A DNA stretch of 64,000 bases from contig NZ_LDJJ01000007.1 of assembly GCF_001431465.1 (NCBI RefSeq), positions 46,957 to 110,956 on the forward strand. The letters run 5' to 3'. The stretch's first letter is position 1; every line of letters begins with the position of its first letter. Below, piece after piece: positions 10,150-21,288 of the stretch. The DNA is from Stenotrophomonas terrae (lineage in GTDB: Bacteria; Pseudomonadota; Gammaproteobacteria; Xanthomonadales; Xanthomonadaceae). Both the position numbers and the translations under genes were made by a program. The notes beneath the pieces were generated by a model that was not told where the DNA came from, ran no database searches, and was given only the letters and a program-made list of their open reading frames with translations.

Positions 10150-10180
10150 AAAAGAAAAGCGGGCACCAGGCCCGCTTTTC
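10150..10180 (-). terminator. Rho-independent terminator after pnp
   Basis: An 11-base-pair stem (GAAAAGCGGGC / GCCCGCTTTTC, five-base loop) is followed on the minus strand by TTTT. It lies 26 bases past the pnp stop and would end the tRNA-fMet-to-pnp operon. Confidence 0.85.
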
Positions 10181-10205
10181 TTTTCAGCGATACAACACCG
10201 CAGCC

Positions 10206-12314
10206 TTATTCGGCCGGGGTGCCTTCGCCTTCTTCCACGGCCTTCATCGACAGGCGGATACGGCCCTGCTTATCGACTTCCAGCACCTTGACCTTGACCA
10301 AATCGCCTTCCTTCAACACGTCGCCAACCTTCTCGACGCGGTCGCTGGAGATCTGCGACACGTGGACCAGACCGTCCTTGCCCGGCAGGATGGTGACGAA
10401 CGCACCGAAGTCCATGATCTTGGCGACCTTGCCTTCGTAGATGCGGCCCGGCTCGACGTCCGAGGTGATCTGCTCGATGCGGGCCTTGGCGGCCTGGGCA
10501 GCGGCGTTGTTCACCGAAGCGATGGTGATGGTGCCATCGTCCTGGATGTCGATCTGGGTGCCGGTTTCCTTGGTGATGGCCTGGATGGTTGAGCCACCCT
10601 TGCCGATCACTTCGCGGATCTTGTCCGGGTGGATCTTGATGGTCAGCAGACGCGGCGCGTAATCCGACAGCTCGGCGCGCGGCGAGGTCAGGCCATGGGC
10701 CATTTCGCCCAGGATGTGCAGACGGCCAGCCTTGGCCTGCTGCAGTGCCTGCTTCATGATCTCTTCGGTGATGCCTTCGATCTTGATATCCATCTGCAGG
10801 GCGGAGATGCCCTCGGCGGTACCAGCGACCTTGAAGTCCATGTCGCCCAGGTGATCTTCGTCACCCAGGATGTCGGACAGGACGACGAAGCGCTCGCCTT
10901 CCTTGACCAGACCCATAGCGATACCTGCGACCGGCGACTTGACCGGCACGCCGGCGTCCATCAGGGCCAGCGAGGAACCGCAGACCGAAGCCATCGACGA
11001 GGAGCCGTTGGATTCAGTGATTTCCGACACAACGCGAATCGTGTACGGGAAGGCTTCCAGCGACGGCATCACAGCCAGCACACCGCGCTTGGCCAGACGG
11101 CCGTGGCCGATTTCACGACGCTTCGGCGCACCGAAACGACCGCACTCACCGACCGAGTAGGGCGGGAAGTTGTAATGGAACAGGAAGTTTTCCTTGTACT
11201 CACCGGCAACGGCGTCAATGATCTGGCCGTCGCGTGCGGTGCCCAGCGTGATGGTCACGATGGCCTGGGTCTCGCCGCGGGTGAACAGGGCCGAGCCGTG
11301 GGTACGCGGCAGCACGCTGGTCTTGACCGCGATCGGGCGGACGGTGTCCAGGGCGCGGCCGTCGATGCGGACCTTGGTGTCCAGCACCGAGTTACGCATG
11401 GTGCTGTATTCCAGCTCGCCGAATTCCTTCGACACTTCAGCCGGGTTCCAGCCTTCAGCGGCAACGCGGCCAGCCAGGGCTTCAACCACGTCCTTCTTGA
11501 TCGCCGAGATGGCGTCGCGACGCTGCAGCTTGTCGCGCACCTGGAAGGCTTCGCCGAGCTTGCCGCCGACGGCTTCCTGCAGGGCGCTGATCAGCACGTT
11601 GTTCTTGGCCGGGGCAACCCAGTCGCTCGGCTTGGTGCCGGCTTCAACGGTCAGTTCGTTGATCGCGTTGATGACCTTCTGCATTTCGCGGTGACCGAAG
11701 GTCACGGCGCCCAGCATCACGTCTTCGGACAACAGCGCGGCTTCCGATTCCACCATCAGCACGGCATTGGCGGTACCCGCAACCACCAGCTCCAGCTGCG
11801 ATTCCTTCAGCTCCGACACGGTCGGGTTGAGGATGTATTCGCCATCCTTGTAACCCACCTTGGCGGCGGCGATCGGGCCCTTGAACGGGGTACCGGCCAG
11901 CGACAGCGCAGCAGAAGCACCGATCAGCGCGGCGATATCACCGTCGACGTCCGGATTCAGCGACATCACCGTGGCGATGATCTGCACTTCGTTCTTGTAG
12001 TCTTCCGGGAACAGCGGACGGATCGGGCGATCGATCAGGCGCGAAATCAGCGTCTCTTTTTCGGTCGCACGGCCTTCACGCTTGAAGAAGCCACCCGGGA
12101 TACGGCCACCGGCGTAGAACTTTTCCTGGTAATCAACAGTCAGCGGGAAGAAGTCCTGCCCTTCGCGCGCGCTCTTGGCGGCGACGGCAGTGACCAGCAA
12201 CACGGTGTCGTCCATCTTGACGATGACAGCGCCGCCGGCCTGACGGGCGACTTCGCCGGTTTCAAGCGTGACGGTGTGTTTGCCGTACTGGAAGGTTTTG
12301 GTGATTTTTGCCAC
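10206..12314 (-). CDS. pnp: Polyribonucleotide nucleotidyltransferase (PNPase)
   Basis: PNPase degrades RNA from the 3' end with phosphate and works in the degradosome. The 702-residue protein has two RNase PH domains (about 1-140 and 310-450) around an all-helical linker. A KH domain follows ([14 protein letters not shown] loop at about 571), then an S1 domain (about 622-690). I prefer a GTG start at 12314, giving [11 protein letters not shown] and matching the recalled Xanthomonas N-terminus, with AAGGA five bases upstream; an in-frame ATG at 12356 would add 14 residues of unlike sequence. A short perfect inverted repeat (12375-12392) lies in its leader, where E. coli pnp carries an autoregulatory stem-loop. 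Confidence 0.97.
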   Translation of the reverse strand: MAKITKTFQYGKHTVTLETGEVARQAGGAVIVKMDDTVLLVTAVAAKSAREGQDFFPLTVDYQEKFYAGGRIPGGFFKREGRATEKETLISRLIDRPIRPLFPEDYKNEVQIIATVMSLNPDVDGDIAALIGASAALSLAGTPFKGPIAAAKVGYKDGEYILNPTVSELKESQLELVVAGTANAVLMVESEAALLSEDVMLGAVTFGHREMQKVINAINELTVEAGTKPSDWVAPAKNNVLISALQEAVGGKLGEAFQVRDKLQRRDAISAIKKDVVEALAGRVAAEGWNPAEVSKEFGELEYSTMRNSVLDTKVRIDGRALDTVRPIAVKTSVLPRTHGSALFTRGETQAIVTITLGTARDGQIIDAVAGEYKENFLFHYNFPPYSVGECGRFGAPKRREIGHGRLAKRGVLAVMPSLEAFPYTIRVVSEITESNGSSSMASVCGSSLALMDAGVPVKSPVAGIAMGLVKEGERFVVLSDILGDEDHLGDMDFKVAGTAEGISALQMDIKIEGITEEIMKQALQQAKAGRLHILGEMAHGLTSPRAELSDYAPRLLTIKIHPDKIREVIGKGGSTIQAITKETGTQIDIQDDGTITIASVNNAAAQAAKARIEQITSDVEPGRIYEGKVAKIMDFGAFVTILPGKDGLVHVSQISSDRVEKVGDVLKEGDLVKVKVLEVDKQGRIRLSMKAVEEGEGTPAE

Positions 12315-12417
12315 GGGGGATCCTTGAAATGCTTTCTTCGATTGGTCCGTTGCCAACCCATGTCGGCAGCGGCTGGCCGGGCGGTTCCGGCCGGTCTACT
12401 ACGATTTTGAAGCTCTT

Positions 12418-12450
12418 AAAACAAAGCCGCGGCGCATCGCTGCGCCGCGG
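12418..12450 (-). terminator. Rho-independent terminator between rpsO and pnp
   Basis: A ten-base-pair GC stem (CCGCGGCGCA / TGCGCCGCGG, loop of four) is followed on the minus strand by TTTGTTTT. It begins ten bases past the rpsO stop. In E. coli a leaky terminator sits at the same place, so pnp may receive read-through transcripts. Confidence 0.85.
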
Positions 12451-12460
12451 CGGATATCGA

Positions 12461-12721
12461 TTAGCGGCGCAGGCCGAGCTTTTCGATCAATGCTTTGTAG
12501 CGTGCGACATCCTTGTTCTTCAGGTAGTCGAGCAGGCTACGGCGGCGGTTGACCATCTGCAGCAGGCCACGGCGGCTGTGGTGATCCTTCTTGTGTTCCT
12601 TGAAGTGGCCGGTCAGCAGTTCAATGCGAGCGGTCAGCAGGGCGACCTGGACTTCCGGGGAACCGGTGTCGGCAGCGCCGCGCTTGTTTTCTTCAATGAC
12701 TTTCTGGGTGTCGATCGACAT
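12461..12721 (-). CDS. rpsO: 30S ribosomal protein S15
   Basis: S15 binds 16S rRNA early in 30S assembly and forms an intersubunit bridge. The 86-residue protein is full length, with the family's [16 protein letters not shown] helix, [12 protein letters not shown] and the YLKNKD segment. I chose the ATG at 12721 (MSIDTQKV), which gives the normal length and has a GAAGAGA site upstream; the frame open to 12769 has no support. Its own promoter lies at 12836-12864 and a terminator follows. The leader between promoter and start is about 110 bases and could hold the translational autoregulation known for S15. Confidence 0.97.
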   Translation of the reverse strand: MSIDTQKVIEENKRGAADTGSPEVQVALLTARIELLTGHFKEHKKDHHSRRGLLQMVNRRRSLLDYLKNKDVARYKALIEKLGLRR

Positions 12722-12835
12722 GAGTTTTCTCTTCAGATGCGGGGCCGGCAGGAACGTCTCTGGACGCACCGCTCAGCTCGCCGATTAATAGGCTGCCCAC
12801 CGGGGGCGGGCAGTTGCCCTTTATAGGGCCGCAAA

Positions 12836-12864
12836 ATTGTAACGGTCACAACCATCCGGGACAA
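12836..12864 (-). promoter_or_regulatory. Sigma70-type promoter for rpsO
   Basis: On the minus strand TTGTCC (-35, 12859-12864) and TACAAT (-10, 12836-12841) are separated by exactly 17 bases. It lies about 40 bases past the truB stop and directs transcription to rpsO-pnp. A bulged hairpin (12865-12895, arms GGCGAAC/GTTCGCC) sits just upstream and may end part of the truB transcript. Confidence 0.7.
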
Positions 12865-12904
12865 GGCGAACGTGACCGCGCAGGTACGGTTCGCCCCTGC
12901 CCGT

Positions 12905-13816
12905 TCAGAGATTGAAGCGGCGTTGCGGACCCAGTCGCCCGCCTTCTTCGACCTGGCCCAGGCCCAGCGGCTGGCCATGTTCACCATGAACAACCACCAG
13001 GCCGACCGGCCAGGCCGGGTCACGCAAGCGCTGCCCCAGGCAGAACCGCGCCGCCTGTGCCGCATCCAGGTCGACCCGGGCAAACTGGCTCAAACCCTGC
13101 TCGATCGGCAGCAGCCACGCCATCAGCGCTGCCTCGTCACCGGATTCGGCCACCACCCGCAGCGCATCCAAGCCGATCATCTTCGGCGCCATGAACGGTT
13201 CAACCCACAGCCGGCGCAACGCGGTGACATGTGCGCCGCAGCCCAGCAGCTCACCCAGATCGCGGGCAATGCTGCGGATATAGGTGCCCGAGCCACAGGT
13301 CACGCGCAGTGACAGATGCGCGTCTTCACGCCCCAGCACCTCGATCGACTGCACCAGCACCTCGCGCTCGGGCGCCTCGATGGCCTCGCCGCGGCGCGCT
13401 TTGGCGTACAGCGGCTCACCGCCCTGCTTCAAGGCCGAATAGATCGGCGCACGCTGCCGGATAGTGCCGGTCAGGCTGGCCAAGGCCGCCTGCAGCTGTT
13501 CATCACTGAACGCCGGGACCGGCCGCTCGCGCAGCACGACGCCATCGGCATCGTCGGTATCGGTGGTGTTGCCCAGCCGGATTTCGGCGTCGTAGGCCTT
13601 GGCCGAGCCCAATAGCAGGCCGGCGATCTTGGTCGCTTCACCGAAGCACAGCGGCAAAAGGCCGGTGGCCAGCGGATCCAGGCTACCGGTATGCCCGCCC
13701 TTCTCGGCGCGGAACAGACGGCGGGCAACCTGCAACGCCGTGTTGGAGCTCATGCCAGCCGGCTTGTCGAGCAGAACGATGCCGTCCAGGCGGCGGAATT
13801 GGATTCGAGGACGCAT
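12905..13816 (-). CDS. truB: tRNA pseudouridine(55) synthase
   Basis: TruB converts U55 in the T-loop of tRNAs to pseudouridine. The 303-residue protein has the catalytic motif [14 protein letters not shown] with its aspartate. Before it comes [13 protein letters not shown], and after it [12 protein letters not shown] and [16 protein letters not shown], all in the family order. The ATG at 13816 ([10 protein letters not shown]) matches recalled Xanthomonas starts; the frame is open to 13903, but that lead looks like untranslated sequence. No strong ribosome site is seen. It sits between rbfA and rpsO as in most proteobacteria. Confidence 0.96.
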   Translation of the reverse strand: MRPRIQFRRLDGIVLLDKPAGMSSNTALQVARRLFRAEKGGHTGSLDPLATGLLPLCFGEATKIAGLLLGSAKAYDAEIRLGNTTDTDDADGVVLRERPVPAFSDEQLQAALASLTGTIRQRAPIYSALKQGGEPLYAKARRGEAIEAPEREVLVQSIEVLGREDAHLSLRVTCGSGTYIRSIARDLGELLGCGAHVTALRRLWVEPFMAPKMIGLDALRVVAESGDEAALMAWLLPIEQGLSQFARVDLDAAQAARFCLGQRLRDPAWPVGLVVVHGEHGQPLGLGQVEEGGRLGPQRRFNL

Positions 13817-13930
13817 GCAACACCATGGGCAAGCCGGCGCACGCTCGGCGCGGCGGCGGAAAACGGGGAATGCCGGCTGCGCCAACATGCACAGGCCAGA
13901 CATGACAACAGCCCTTACGGGCTGCTGCGA

Positions 13931-14320
13931 TTACGCTTTGTCGGCGTCCTTGTCGTCGTCGGATTCAGGTTCCGGCGGCGGCACCAGGTCGCGCAGCAGA
14001 TTGTCGATACGCTCGCCACGGTCGACCGAGTCGTCGTAGTGGAAGTGCAGTTCCGGCACGTGCCGCAGCTTCATCGCCTTGGCCAGTGACATGCGCAGCT
14101 CAACGGCCAATTCACGCAAGCCCTTCATCGCCTCGGCCGAACGTTCCGGCATCAGCGCGGTCACGTAGATCTTGGCGTGGGCCATGTCGCGGGTGACTTC
14201 CACGTCCGACACGCTGACCGAAGGCAGCCCGAATTCACGCACGGCAGCATGCACCAGCGTGCCCAGATCGCGGCGGATCTGCGCAGAAACACGGTCGGTA
14301 CGATGGAAAGTCTTAGGCAT
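13931..14320 (-). CDS. rbfA: 30S ribosome-binding factor RbfA
   Basis: RbfA is a KH-fold factor for maturation of the 16S rRNA 5' end and for cold adaptation. At 129 residues the length is typical. The protein begins RTDRVSAQIRRDLGTLV, continues with VSVSDVEVTRDMAHAKIYV, and ends in an acidic tail (PPPEPESDDDKDADK) common in this family. It lies between infB and truB. The 163-base spacer to infB is long for this operon and carries a nested hairpin (14366-14413). Confidence 0.96.
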   Translation of the reverse strand: MPKTFHRTDRVSAQIRRDLGTLVHAAVREFGLPSVSVSDVEVTRDMAHAKIYVTALMPERSAEAMKGLRELAVELRMSLAKAMKLRHVPELHFHYDDSVDRGERIDNLLRDLVPPPEPESDDDKDADKA

Positions 14321-14365
14321 CAGGCAAGTATCAACATTAAAGAGTGAATTTCAATGAAACCGGAA

Positions 14366-14413
14366 GGGAACCGTTCGCAGGGATCGAATGCACGATCCCG
14401 ACTCCCGGTTCCC
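14366..14413 (-). other. Nested hairpin in the infB-rbfA spacer
   Basis: Outer arms GGGAACCG (14366-14373) and CGGTTCCC (14406-14413) enclose inner arms GGGATCG (14380-14386) and CGATCCC (14393-14399). There is no T-run on either side, so an RNA processing or stability element is likelier than a terminator. Confidence 0.6.
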
Positions 14414-14483
14414 CGACCCCGCCGGTGGAAGGGGCTGCCCGGAACTCGCTTCAACGAATCCTGGCCTGCCCCGATCCCGGCAG

Positions 14484-17117
<2,634 letters not shown>

Positions 17118-17212
17118 TCGGATCCTATGATCTTGTTTGCGCCCCCTCGTCACGAACGAAGGCAGCGCGGAGTCTACGCCCTGAGCGGCTCAGGGCACTG
17201 TTCATCGCTGGC

Positions 17213-18724
17213 TCATTCGCCGCGCTCCAGGCGGGCGATCTCCTCGGCGCGGGCTGCCAGGACCAGCGCCGCGGCGCGCTCCAGATCCATGCCCTCGATG
17301 CCGAACTCCAGAACCTCGTCGGCAGCCAGGTCCGACAGATCCTCACTTGTGCGCACGCCGTGGCCAGCCAGCGCGTACGCGGTAGCCTCATCCATGCCCT
17401 TCAGTGCCAGCAGATCAGCTGCCGGCACACCGCCGTCAGCCCCCTCTTCCACCGCCAGCGCTTCATTGAGCAGCGCATCGCGGGCGCGGGCACGGAGTTC
17501 TTCAACGATATCTTCGTCGAAGCCTTCCACTGCCAGCAACTCACCAACCGGTACGTAGGCGATTTCTTCCACCGTACCAAAACCTTCGGACACCAGGATG
17601 CCGGCGATTTCTTCGTCCACTTCCAGCTTGTCCATGAACAGCTGACGGGCGACGCCCTGCTCGGCTTCCGACTTGGCGGTCACCTGGTCCTGGGTCATCA
17701 CATTCAGCTGCCAACCGGTCAGGCGGCTGGCCAGGCGCACGTTCTGGCCGCCCTTGCCGATTGCCTGGGCCAGGCGGTCTTCCGCCACGGCCAGGTCCAT
17801 CGAATGCTTTTCTTCGTCAACGATGATCGACTGCACTTCAGCTGGGGCCATCGCGTTGATGACGAAATTGGCCGGGTTGTCGTTCCACAACACGATGTCC
17901 ACGCGCTCGCCATTGAGCTCGTTGGACACCGCCTGCACGCGCGAACCGCGCATGCCGATGCAGGCGCCGATAGGATCGGTGCGGCTGTCATGGGCCAGCA
18001 CGGCGATCTTGGCGCGGTCGCCCGGGTCACGTGCACAGGCCTTGATCTCGACCAGGCCCTGGCCGACTTCCGGCACTTCCAGCTTGAACAGCTCGATCAT
18101 GAATTCCGGGGCGGCGCGGCTGATGAACAGCTGCGGGCCACGCGGCTCCGAGCGCACTTCGGCCAGATAGCCGCGCACGCGGTCACCGGCACGCAGCACG
18201 TCGCGCGGAATGCCCTTGTCCTTCGGGATGAAGGCTTCGGCATTGCCGCCCAGATCGACATAGATGTTGCCGCGTTCTGCACGCTTGACCACGCCGGTGA
18301 CCAGTTCGCCAACGCGGTCCTTCCATGCATCCACCACCTGCTGGCGCTCGGCTTCGCGCACACGCTGGACGATGACCTGCTTGGCAGCCTGCGCTGCAAT
18401 ACGGCCGAAATCCGGGTTTTCAATCTGTTCTTCGATGTAATCGCCGATCTCGACGTCGTCGGCTTCATCCACCGCGTCCATCATGCGGATCTGGCGATCC
18501 GGCGATTCCATCACCACGTCATCGGCGACCACTTCCCAACGACGGAAGGTTTCGTAGGTACCGTCCTTGTGGTTGATCGACACGCGCGCCAGGACTTCCT
18601 GGTCGGGGTAACGCTTCTTCGCTGCCGAGGCCAATGCAGCCTCGATCGCGTCGAAAATAACTTCGCGCGGCACGCCCTTCTCGTTGGCGACTGCGTCAAC
18701 TACCAGCAAAAGTTCCTTGCTCAT
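17213..18724 (-). CDS. nusA: Transcription termination/antitermination protein NusA
   Basis: NusA binds RNA polymerase and nascent RNA and tunes pausing, termination and antitermination. The 503-residue length matches relatives. The order is an N-terminal polymerase-binding domain, an S1 domain (about 135-200, GNIYVDLGGNAEAFIP), two KH domains (DPIGACIGMRGSRVQAV and AIGKGGQNVRLASRLTGW), and two C-terminal acidic repeats (from about 365). The ATG at 18724 lies four bases after rimP; the frame runs open to 18946 inside rimP as an artefact. In E. coli NusA represses its own operon by helping termination in the leader, and several hairpins lie in the leader here. Confidence 0.98.
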   Translation of the reverse strand: MSKELLLVVDAVANEKGVPREVIFDAIEAALASAAKKRYPDQEVLARVSINHKDGTYETFRRWEVVADDVVMESPDRQIRMMDAVDEADDVEIGDYIEEQIENPDFGRIAAQAAKQVIVQRVREAERQQVVDAWKDRVGELVTGVVKRAERGNIYVDLGGNAEAFIPKDKGIPRDVLRAGDRVRGYLAEVRSEPRGPQLFISRAAPEFMIELFKLEVPEVGQGLVEIKACARDPGDRAKIAVLAHDSRTDPIGACIGMRGSRVQAVSNELNGERVDIVLWNDNPANFVINAMAPAEVQSIIVDEEKHSMDLAVAEDRLAQAIGKGGQNVRLASRLTGWQLNVMTQDQVTAKSEAEQGVARQLFMDKLEVDEEIAGILVSEGFGTVEEIAYVPVGELLAVEGFDEDIVEELRARARDALLNEALAVEEGADGGVPAADLLALKGMDEATAYALAGHGVRTSEDLSDLAADEVLEFGIEGMDLERAAALVLAARAEEIARLERGE

Positions 18725-18728
18725 CGGC

Positions 18729-19316
18729 TCACTCCGCGCGCGGCTTTTTGGCCGCCGTTTCGTTATTGGAATTATTCTTGGGCTTGCCCTGCTTGGGGGC
18801 CGGACCCGTCGGTTTGGTCGGTGCCAGGCCCAATGCGGCCCAGTCCGGAATGATGCGTGCCTTGTCGATATTGTCGAACGACGCCACGAACGGCTTGTTG
18901 TCGACGATGAACGTGACCGTGCCCTGCGCCACATCGACCGCGGCAATCTCGCCCTGCAGGCGACGGCGGTTTTCCTGCGGCAGCTTCAGGCCGACCTTGG
19001 CGGATTCGCCAATGGCGAGCTCGAACTGTGCCAGCGTGAACAACGGACGATCGACACCCGGCGAAGACACTTCCAGCGTGTAATTGCCGCTGATCGGATC
19101 TTCCACGTCCAGCTGCGCGGAAACCTCGCGGCTCACCCGCTCGCAGTCTTCGACGTTGACCATGCGCGCAGGCTGTTCAACCAGCGGCACGTCGATATAC
19201 AGGCGCAACGTTGCGCCGCCCGGGGCCGGCAGATATTCGACGCCAAGCAACTCGAGCCCCAACGCCTGCACGGTGGGGCTCAGCAGATTCGCGATTTCAG
19301 TAGCCTTGTCGCTCAC
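18729..19316 (-). CDS. rimP: Ribosome maturation factor RimP
   Basis: RimP helps late maturation of the 30S subunit. The 195-residue protein shows [19 protein letters not shown], the [22 protein letters not shown] block and [14 protein letters not shown], typical of the family. A basic, Asn/Lys-rich tail follows. I place the start at GTG 19316 ([12 protein letters not shown]), matching recalled orthologues, with AAGGCTGG upstream; the frame is open to 19505 through the tRNA leader. It is the first protein gene after tRNA-fMet and is nearly fused to nusA. Confidence 0.95.
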   Translation of the reverse strand: MSDKATEIANLLSPTVQALGLELLGVEYLPAPGGATLRLYIDVPLVEQPARMVNVEDCERVSREVSAQLDVEDPISGNYTLEVSSPGVDRPLFTLAQFELAIGESAKVGLKLPQENRRRLQGEIAAVDVAQGTVTFIVDNKPFVASFDNIDKARIIPDWAALGLAPTKPTGPAPKQGKPKNNSNNETAAKKPRAE

Positions 19317-19384
19317 AGCCAGCCTTGATTCGTAAGTTAGAGAACGGTTGTAACCCAACCAGGTTTTGCGTATTGCAGAAACAG

Positions 19385-19464
19385 CAAAGGGCCCACGTGG
19401 GCCCTTTGTCCGTTTGGATCCGTTGGCCGGATCCCGGTTGCAAGAACGGAAGCAGCCGTTCTTG
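19385..19464 (-). promoter_or_regulatory. Leader hairpins between tRNA-fMet and rimP
   Basis: Three consecutive hairpins occur in transcription order: CAAGAACGG/CCGTTCTTG (19441-19464), GGATCCG/CGGATCC (19416-19434) and a 24-base perfect palindrome CAAAGGGCCCAC/GTGGGCCCTTTG (19385-19408). None has a strong T-run, though CTGTTTCTG follows the last. They could separate the tRNA from the mRNA by processing or act as NusA-sensitive terminators. Confidence 0.6.
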
Positions 19465-19515
19465 CGAGCCCAACTTTTGCCTCTATCAACACTGCGTGTT
19501 GCCAAAGACCGAAGC

Positions 19516-19592
19516 TGGTAGCGGGGGCAGGATTTGAACCTGCGACCTTCGGGTTATGAGCCCGACGAGCTGCCAGACTGCTCCACCCCGCA
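19516..19592 (-). tRNA. Initiator tRNA-fMet (CAT)
   Basis: A 77-base cloverleaf with encoded CCA reads on the minus strand from TGCGGGG to CCCCGCTACCA. The anticodon stem-loop is TCGGG-CTCATAA-CCCGA, with the three G:C pairs that mark initiator tRNAs. Position 1 (T) does not pair with position 72 (T), another initiator feature. It heads the rimP-nusA-infB operon, as metY does in E. coli. Confidence 0.95.
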
Positions 19593-19603
19593 TCAGAAGC
19601 GGA

Positions 19604-19632
19604 ATTATGAAGTAACCAAGTCGATAATGCAA
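19604..19632 (-). promoter_or_regulatory. Sigma70-type promoter for tRNA-fMet and the nusA operon
   Basis: On the minus strand TTGCAT (-35, 19627-19632) and CATAAT (-10, 19604-19609) have a 17-base spacer. Transcription would begin about five bases before the tRNA. Confidence 0.65.
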
Positions 19633-19653
19633 GACTTATTTACTTCGCGTTTC

Positions 19654-19740
19654 TCTCTAGCTGCTAGAGAAACCCGGAAAAACCCTTCCGGTTGAACCAC
19701 TTACTAGGTGGTTCCGACCTTTCCGCTAGGCGGCGAGGTC
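19654..19740. other. Array of four small hairpins between nuoN and tRNA-fMet
   Basis: Four inverted repeats stand back to back: TCTCTAG/CTAGAGA (19654-19670), CCGGAA/TTCCGG (19674-19691), GAACCAC/GTGGTTC (19694-19714) and GACCT...CCGC/GCGG...AGGTC (19716-19740). Four CTAG tetramers fall in them. This is the end of the nuo transcript on the minus strand. No ORF is seen. It may be a compound terminator or a small structured RNA. Confidence 0.5.
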
Positions 19741-19791
19741 GTCAACTCAGGAGATGAATAATACACACTTCGCGCAGATTTGTATCGTTTT

Positions 19792-21255
19792 TTATGACAA
19801 ATGTGCAAAAGAATTGCGCATCCATTCCAGGATCGGGCCCAGGCCCAGCGGAAGGACCAGCAACAGCACGGAATTCACGCCCAAAACGATACCCAGGATG
19901 CGGTCGTTGTTACGCGGCAGCGGCTCGCCTACCGGCTCATCGAAGTACATGACCTTGATGACACGCAGGTAATAGAAGCAACCGATCACCGCACACAGCA
20001 CGCCGACCATGGCCAGCCACAACAGGCCGCCATTGATCGCAGCGCTCAGCACCGCCAGCTTGCTCCAGAAGCCAAGGAACGGCGGAATACCGGCCAGCGA
20101 CGCCATGATGCACAGGACCAGGCCTGCCATCCACGGGCTACGGGCATTCAGACCCTTGAAGTCCTCGATGTTCTCGGCTTCAAAGCCGGCGCGCGACAGC
20201 GCGATGATCGCGCCGAACGAGGCGGTCGACATGATGGCGTAGGCAATGGCGTAGAACATCGCCGCCGAATAGCCTTCCTTGCCACCACCGGCCACCGCCA
20301 TCAGCAGGAAGCCGATGTGCGAGACGGTCGAATAGGCCAGCATGCGCTTCAGATTGCTCTGGGCGATCGCCATCAGGTTACCGACGACCAGCGACAGTGC
20401 AGCCAGGCCGGCCAACACGTATTGCAGTTCGGTCGACAGCGGGCCAACGCCCATTTCCAGCAGGCGGTAAGCCATGCCGAAGGCAGCCAGCTTCGGTGCC
20501 GAGCTGATGAACAGCGCGATCGGTGCCGGGGCACCCTGGTACACGTCCGGCAGCCACATGTGGAACGGCGCAGCGCCCAGCTTGAAGGCAACACCGGCAA
20601 CCATGAACACCGCACCGGTCAACAGCAGCAGACGCTCGTCCGAATGGGCGATGGATGCATGGATCACGTCCAGGTGCAGCGAACCGGTGGCGCCATAGAT
20701 CAGCGACATGCCGTACAGCAGCAGGCCCGAGGCCAGCGAACCGAGCACGATGTACTTCATGCCGGCTTCGGCCGCGAGCTTGTTCTCACGGTTGCTGGCA
20801 ACCAGCGCGTAGGAACATAGTGCCAGCAGTTCAAGGCCCAGGTAGACCATCAGCAGGCTGCCGGCCGAAACCAGGATCATCATGCCGGCGGTGGCGAACA
20901 GGATCAGCACCGGGATCTCGCCCTGGTACAGGTTGCGCTCGCGCAGGTAGCTCCAGCCGTAGATCAGGCTCAAACCGCTGACCAGCACGATCACCGTCTT
21001 CATGACGTCGGCGGCGTTGTCACGGACAAACATGCCGTGGAACACCTCGCCCTGGCCGCCTGCGCCGCCCAACAGCAAGGCGAAGGCGACAGCGAGGATG
21101 GCTACCGACAGAAAGTGGGTCCAAACCTTGTGCTTGGTGCTGATGAACAGATCAAGCATCAACAGGGCAAAGGCACCACCGATCACCACCAGTTCGGGCA
21201 GCAACGGCAGAAGGTCGGTCATGGTCAACGGCAGAGGCGTCGGCGTGGTCATCAT
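19792..21255 (-). CDS. nuoN: NADH-quinone oxidoreductase subunit N
   Basis: NuoN is one of the three antiporter-like proton-pumping subunits in the membrane arm of complex I. About 487 residues with some 14 hydrophobic segments; the conserved GAAPFHMWLPDVYQGAPAP stretch near residue 225 and a helix-interrupting lysine region mark the family. TTG at 21258 is followed by ATG at 21255 and 21252, with AGGA just upstream, so one of the ATGs is the start. It is the last nuo gene, 33 bases after nuoM, and hairpins follow it. Confidence 0.96.
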   Translation of the reverse strand: MMTTPTPLPLTMTDLLPLLPELVVIGGAFALLMLDLFISTKHKVWTHFLSVAILAVAFALLLGGAGGQGEVFHGMFVRDNAADVMKTVIVLVSGLSLIYGWSYLRERNLYQGEIPVLILFATAGMMILVSAGSLLMVYLGLELLALCSYALVASNRENKLAAEAGMKYIVLGSLASGLLLYGMSLIYGATGSLHLDVIHASIAHSDERLLLLTGAVFMVAGVAFKLGAAPFHMWLPDVYQGAPAPIALFISSAPKLAAFGMAYRLLEMGVGPLSTELQYVLAGLAALSLVVGNLMAIAQSNLKRMLAYSTVSHIGFLLMAVAGGGKEGYSAAMFYAIAYAIMSTASFGAIIALSRAGFEAENIEDFKGLNARSPWMAGLVLCIMASLAGIPPFLGFWSKLAVLSAAINGGLLWLAMVGVLCAVIGCFYYLRVIKVMYFDEPVGEPLPRNNDRILGIVLGVNSVLLLVLPLGLGPILEWMRNSFAHLS

Positions 21256-21288
21256 CAAATCCTGGAATCAATACTCTCGACGGGCCGC

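Larger units (their letters stand above)
9622..10205. repeat. Repeat-filled intergenic region with a tandem duplicated composite unit
   Basis: No gene is seen here apart from the pnp terminator. A composite unit at 9763-9912 recurs at 9946-10096, offset by about 183 bases. Each copy contains, in order, a TGGGAG(C)...GTCAGCCGCGAAGCTG element, a linker beginning ATGGTCGAT and ending GATGCTGCTGGC, the inverse element TTCGCGGCTTA.GCCGCTCCTACAAA, and a GTAG-type palindrome. The copies differ at scattered bases, so the duplication is not recent. The stretch separates comEC from pnp, both of which read leftward. Confidence 0.85.

Noticed and set aside
9641..10592. Open frames of 113 and 267 codons in the repeat region between comEC and pnp
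   Set aside because: They run across extragenic repeats and into antisense pnp; no ribosome site or conserved motif.
10629..12410. A 593-codon open frame on the plus strand
   Set aside because: Antisense to pnp, whose reading is unambiguous.
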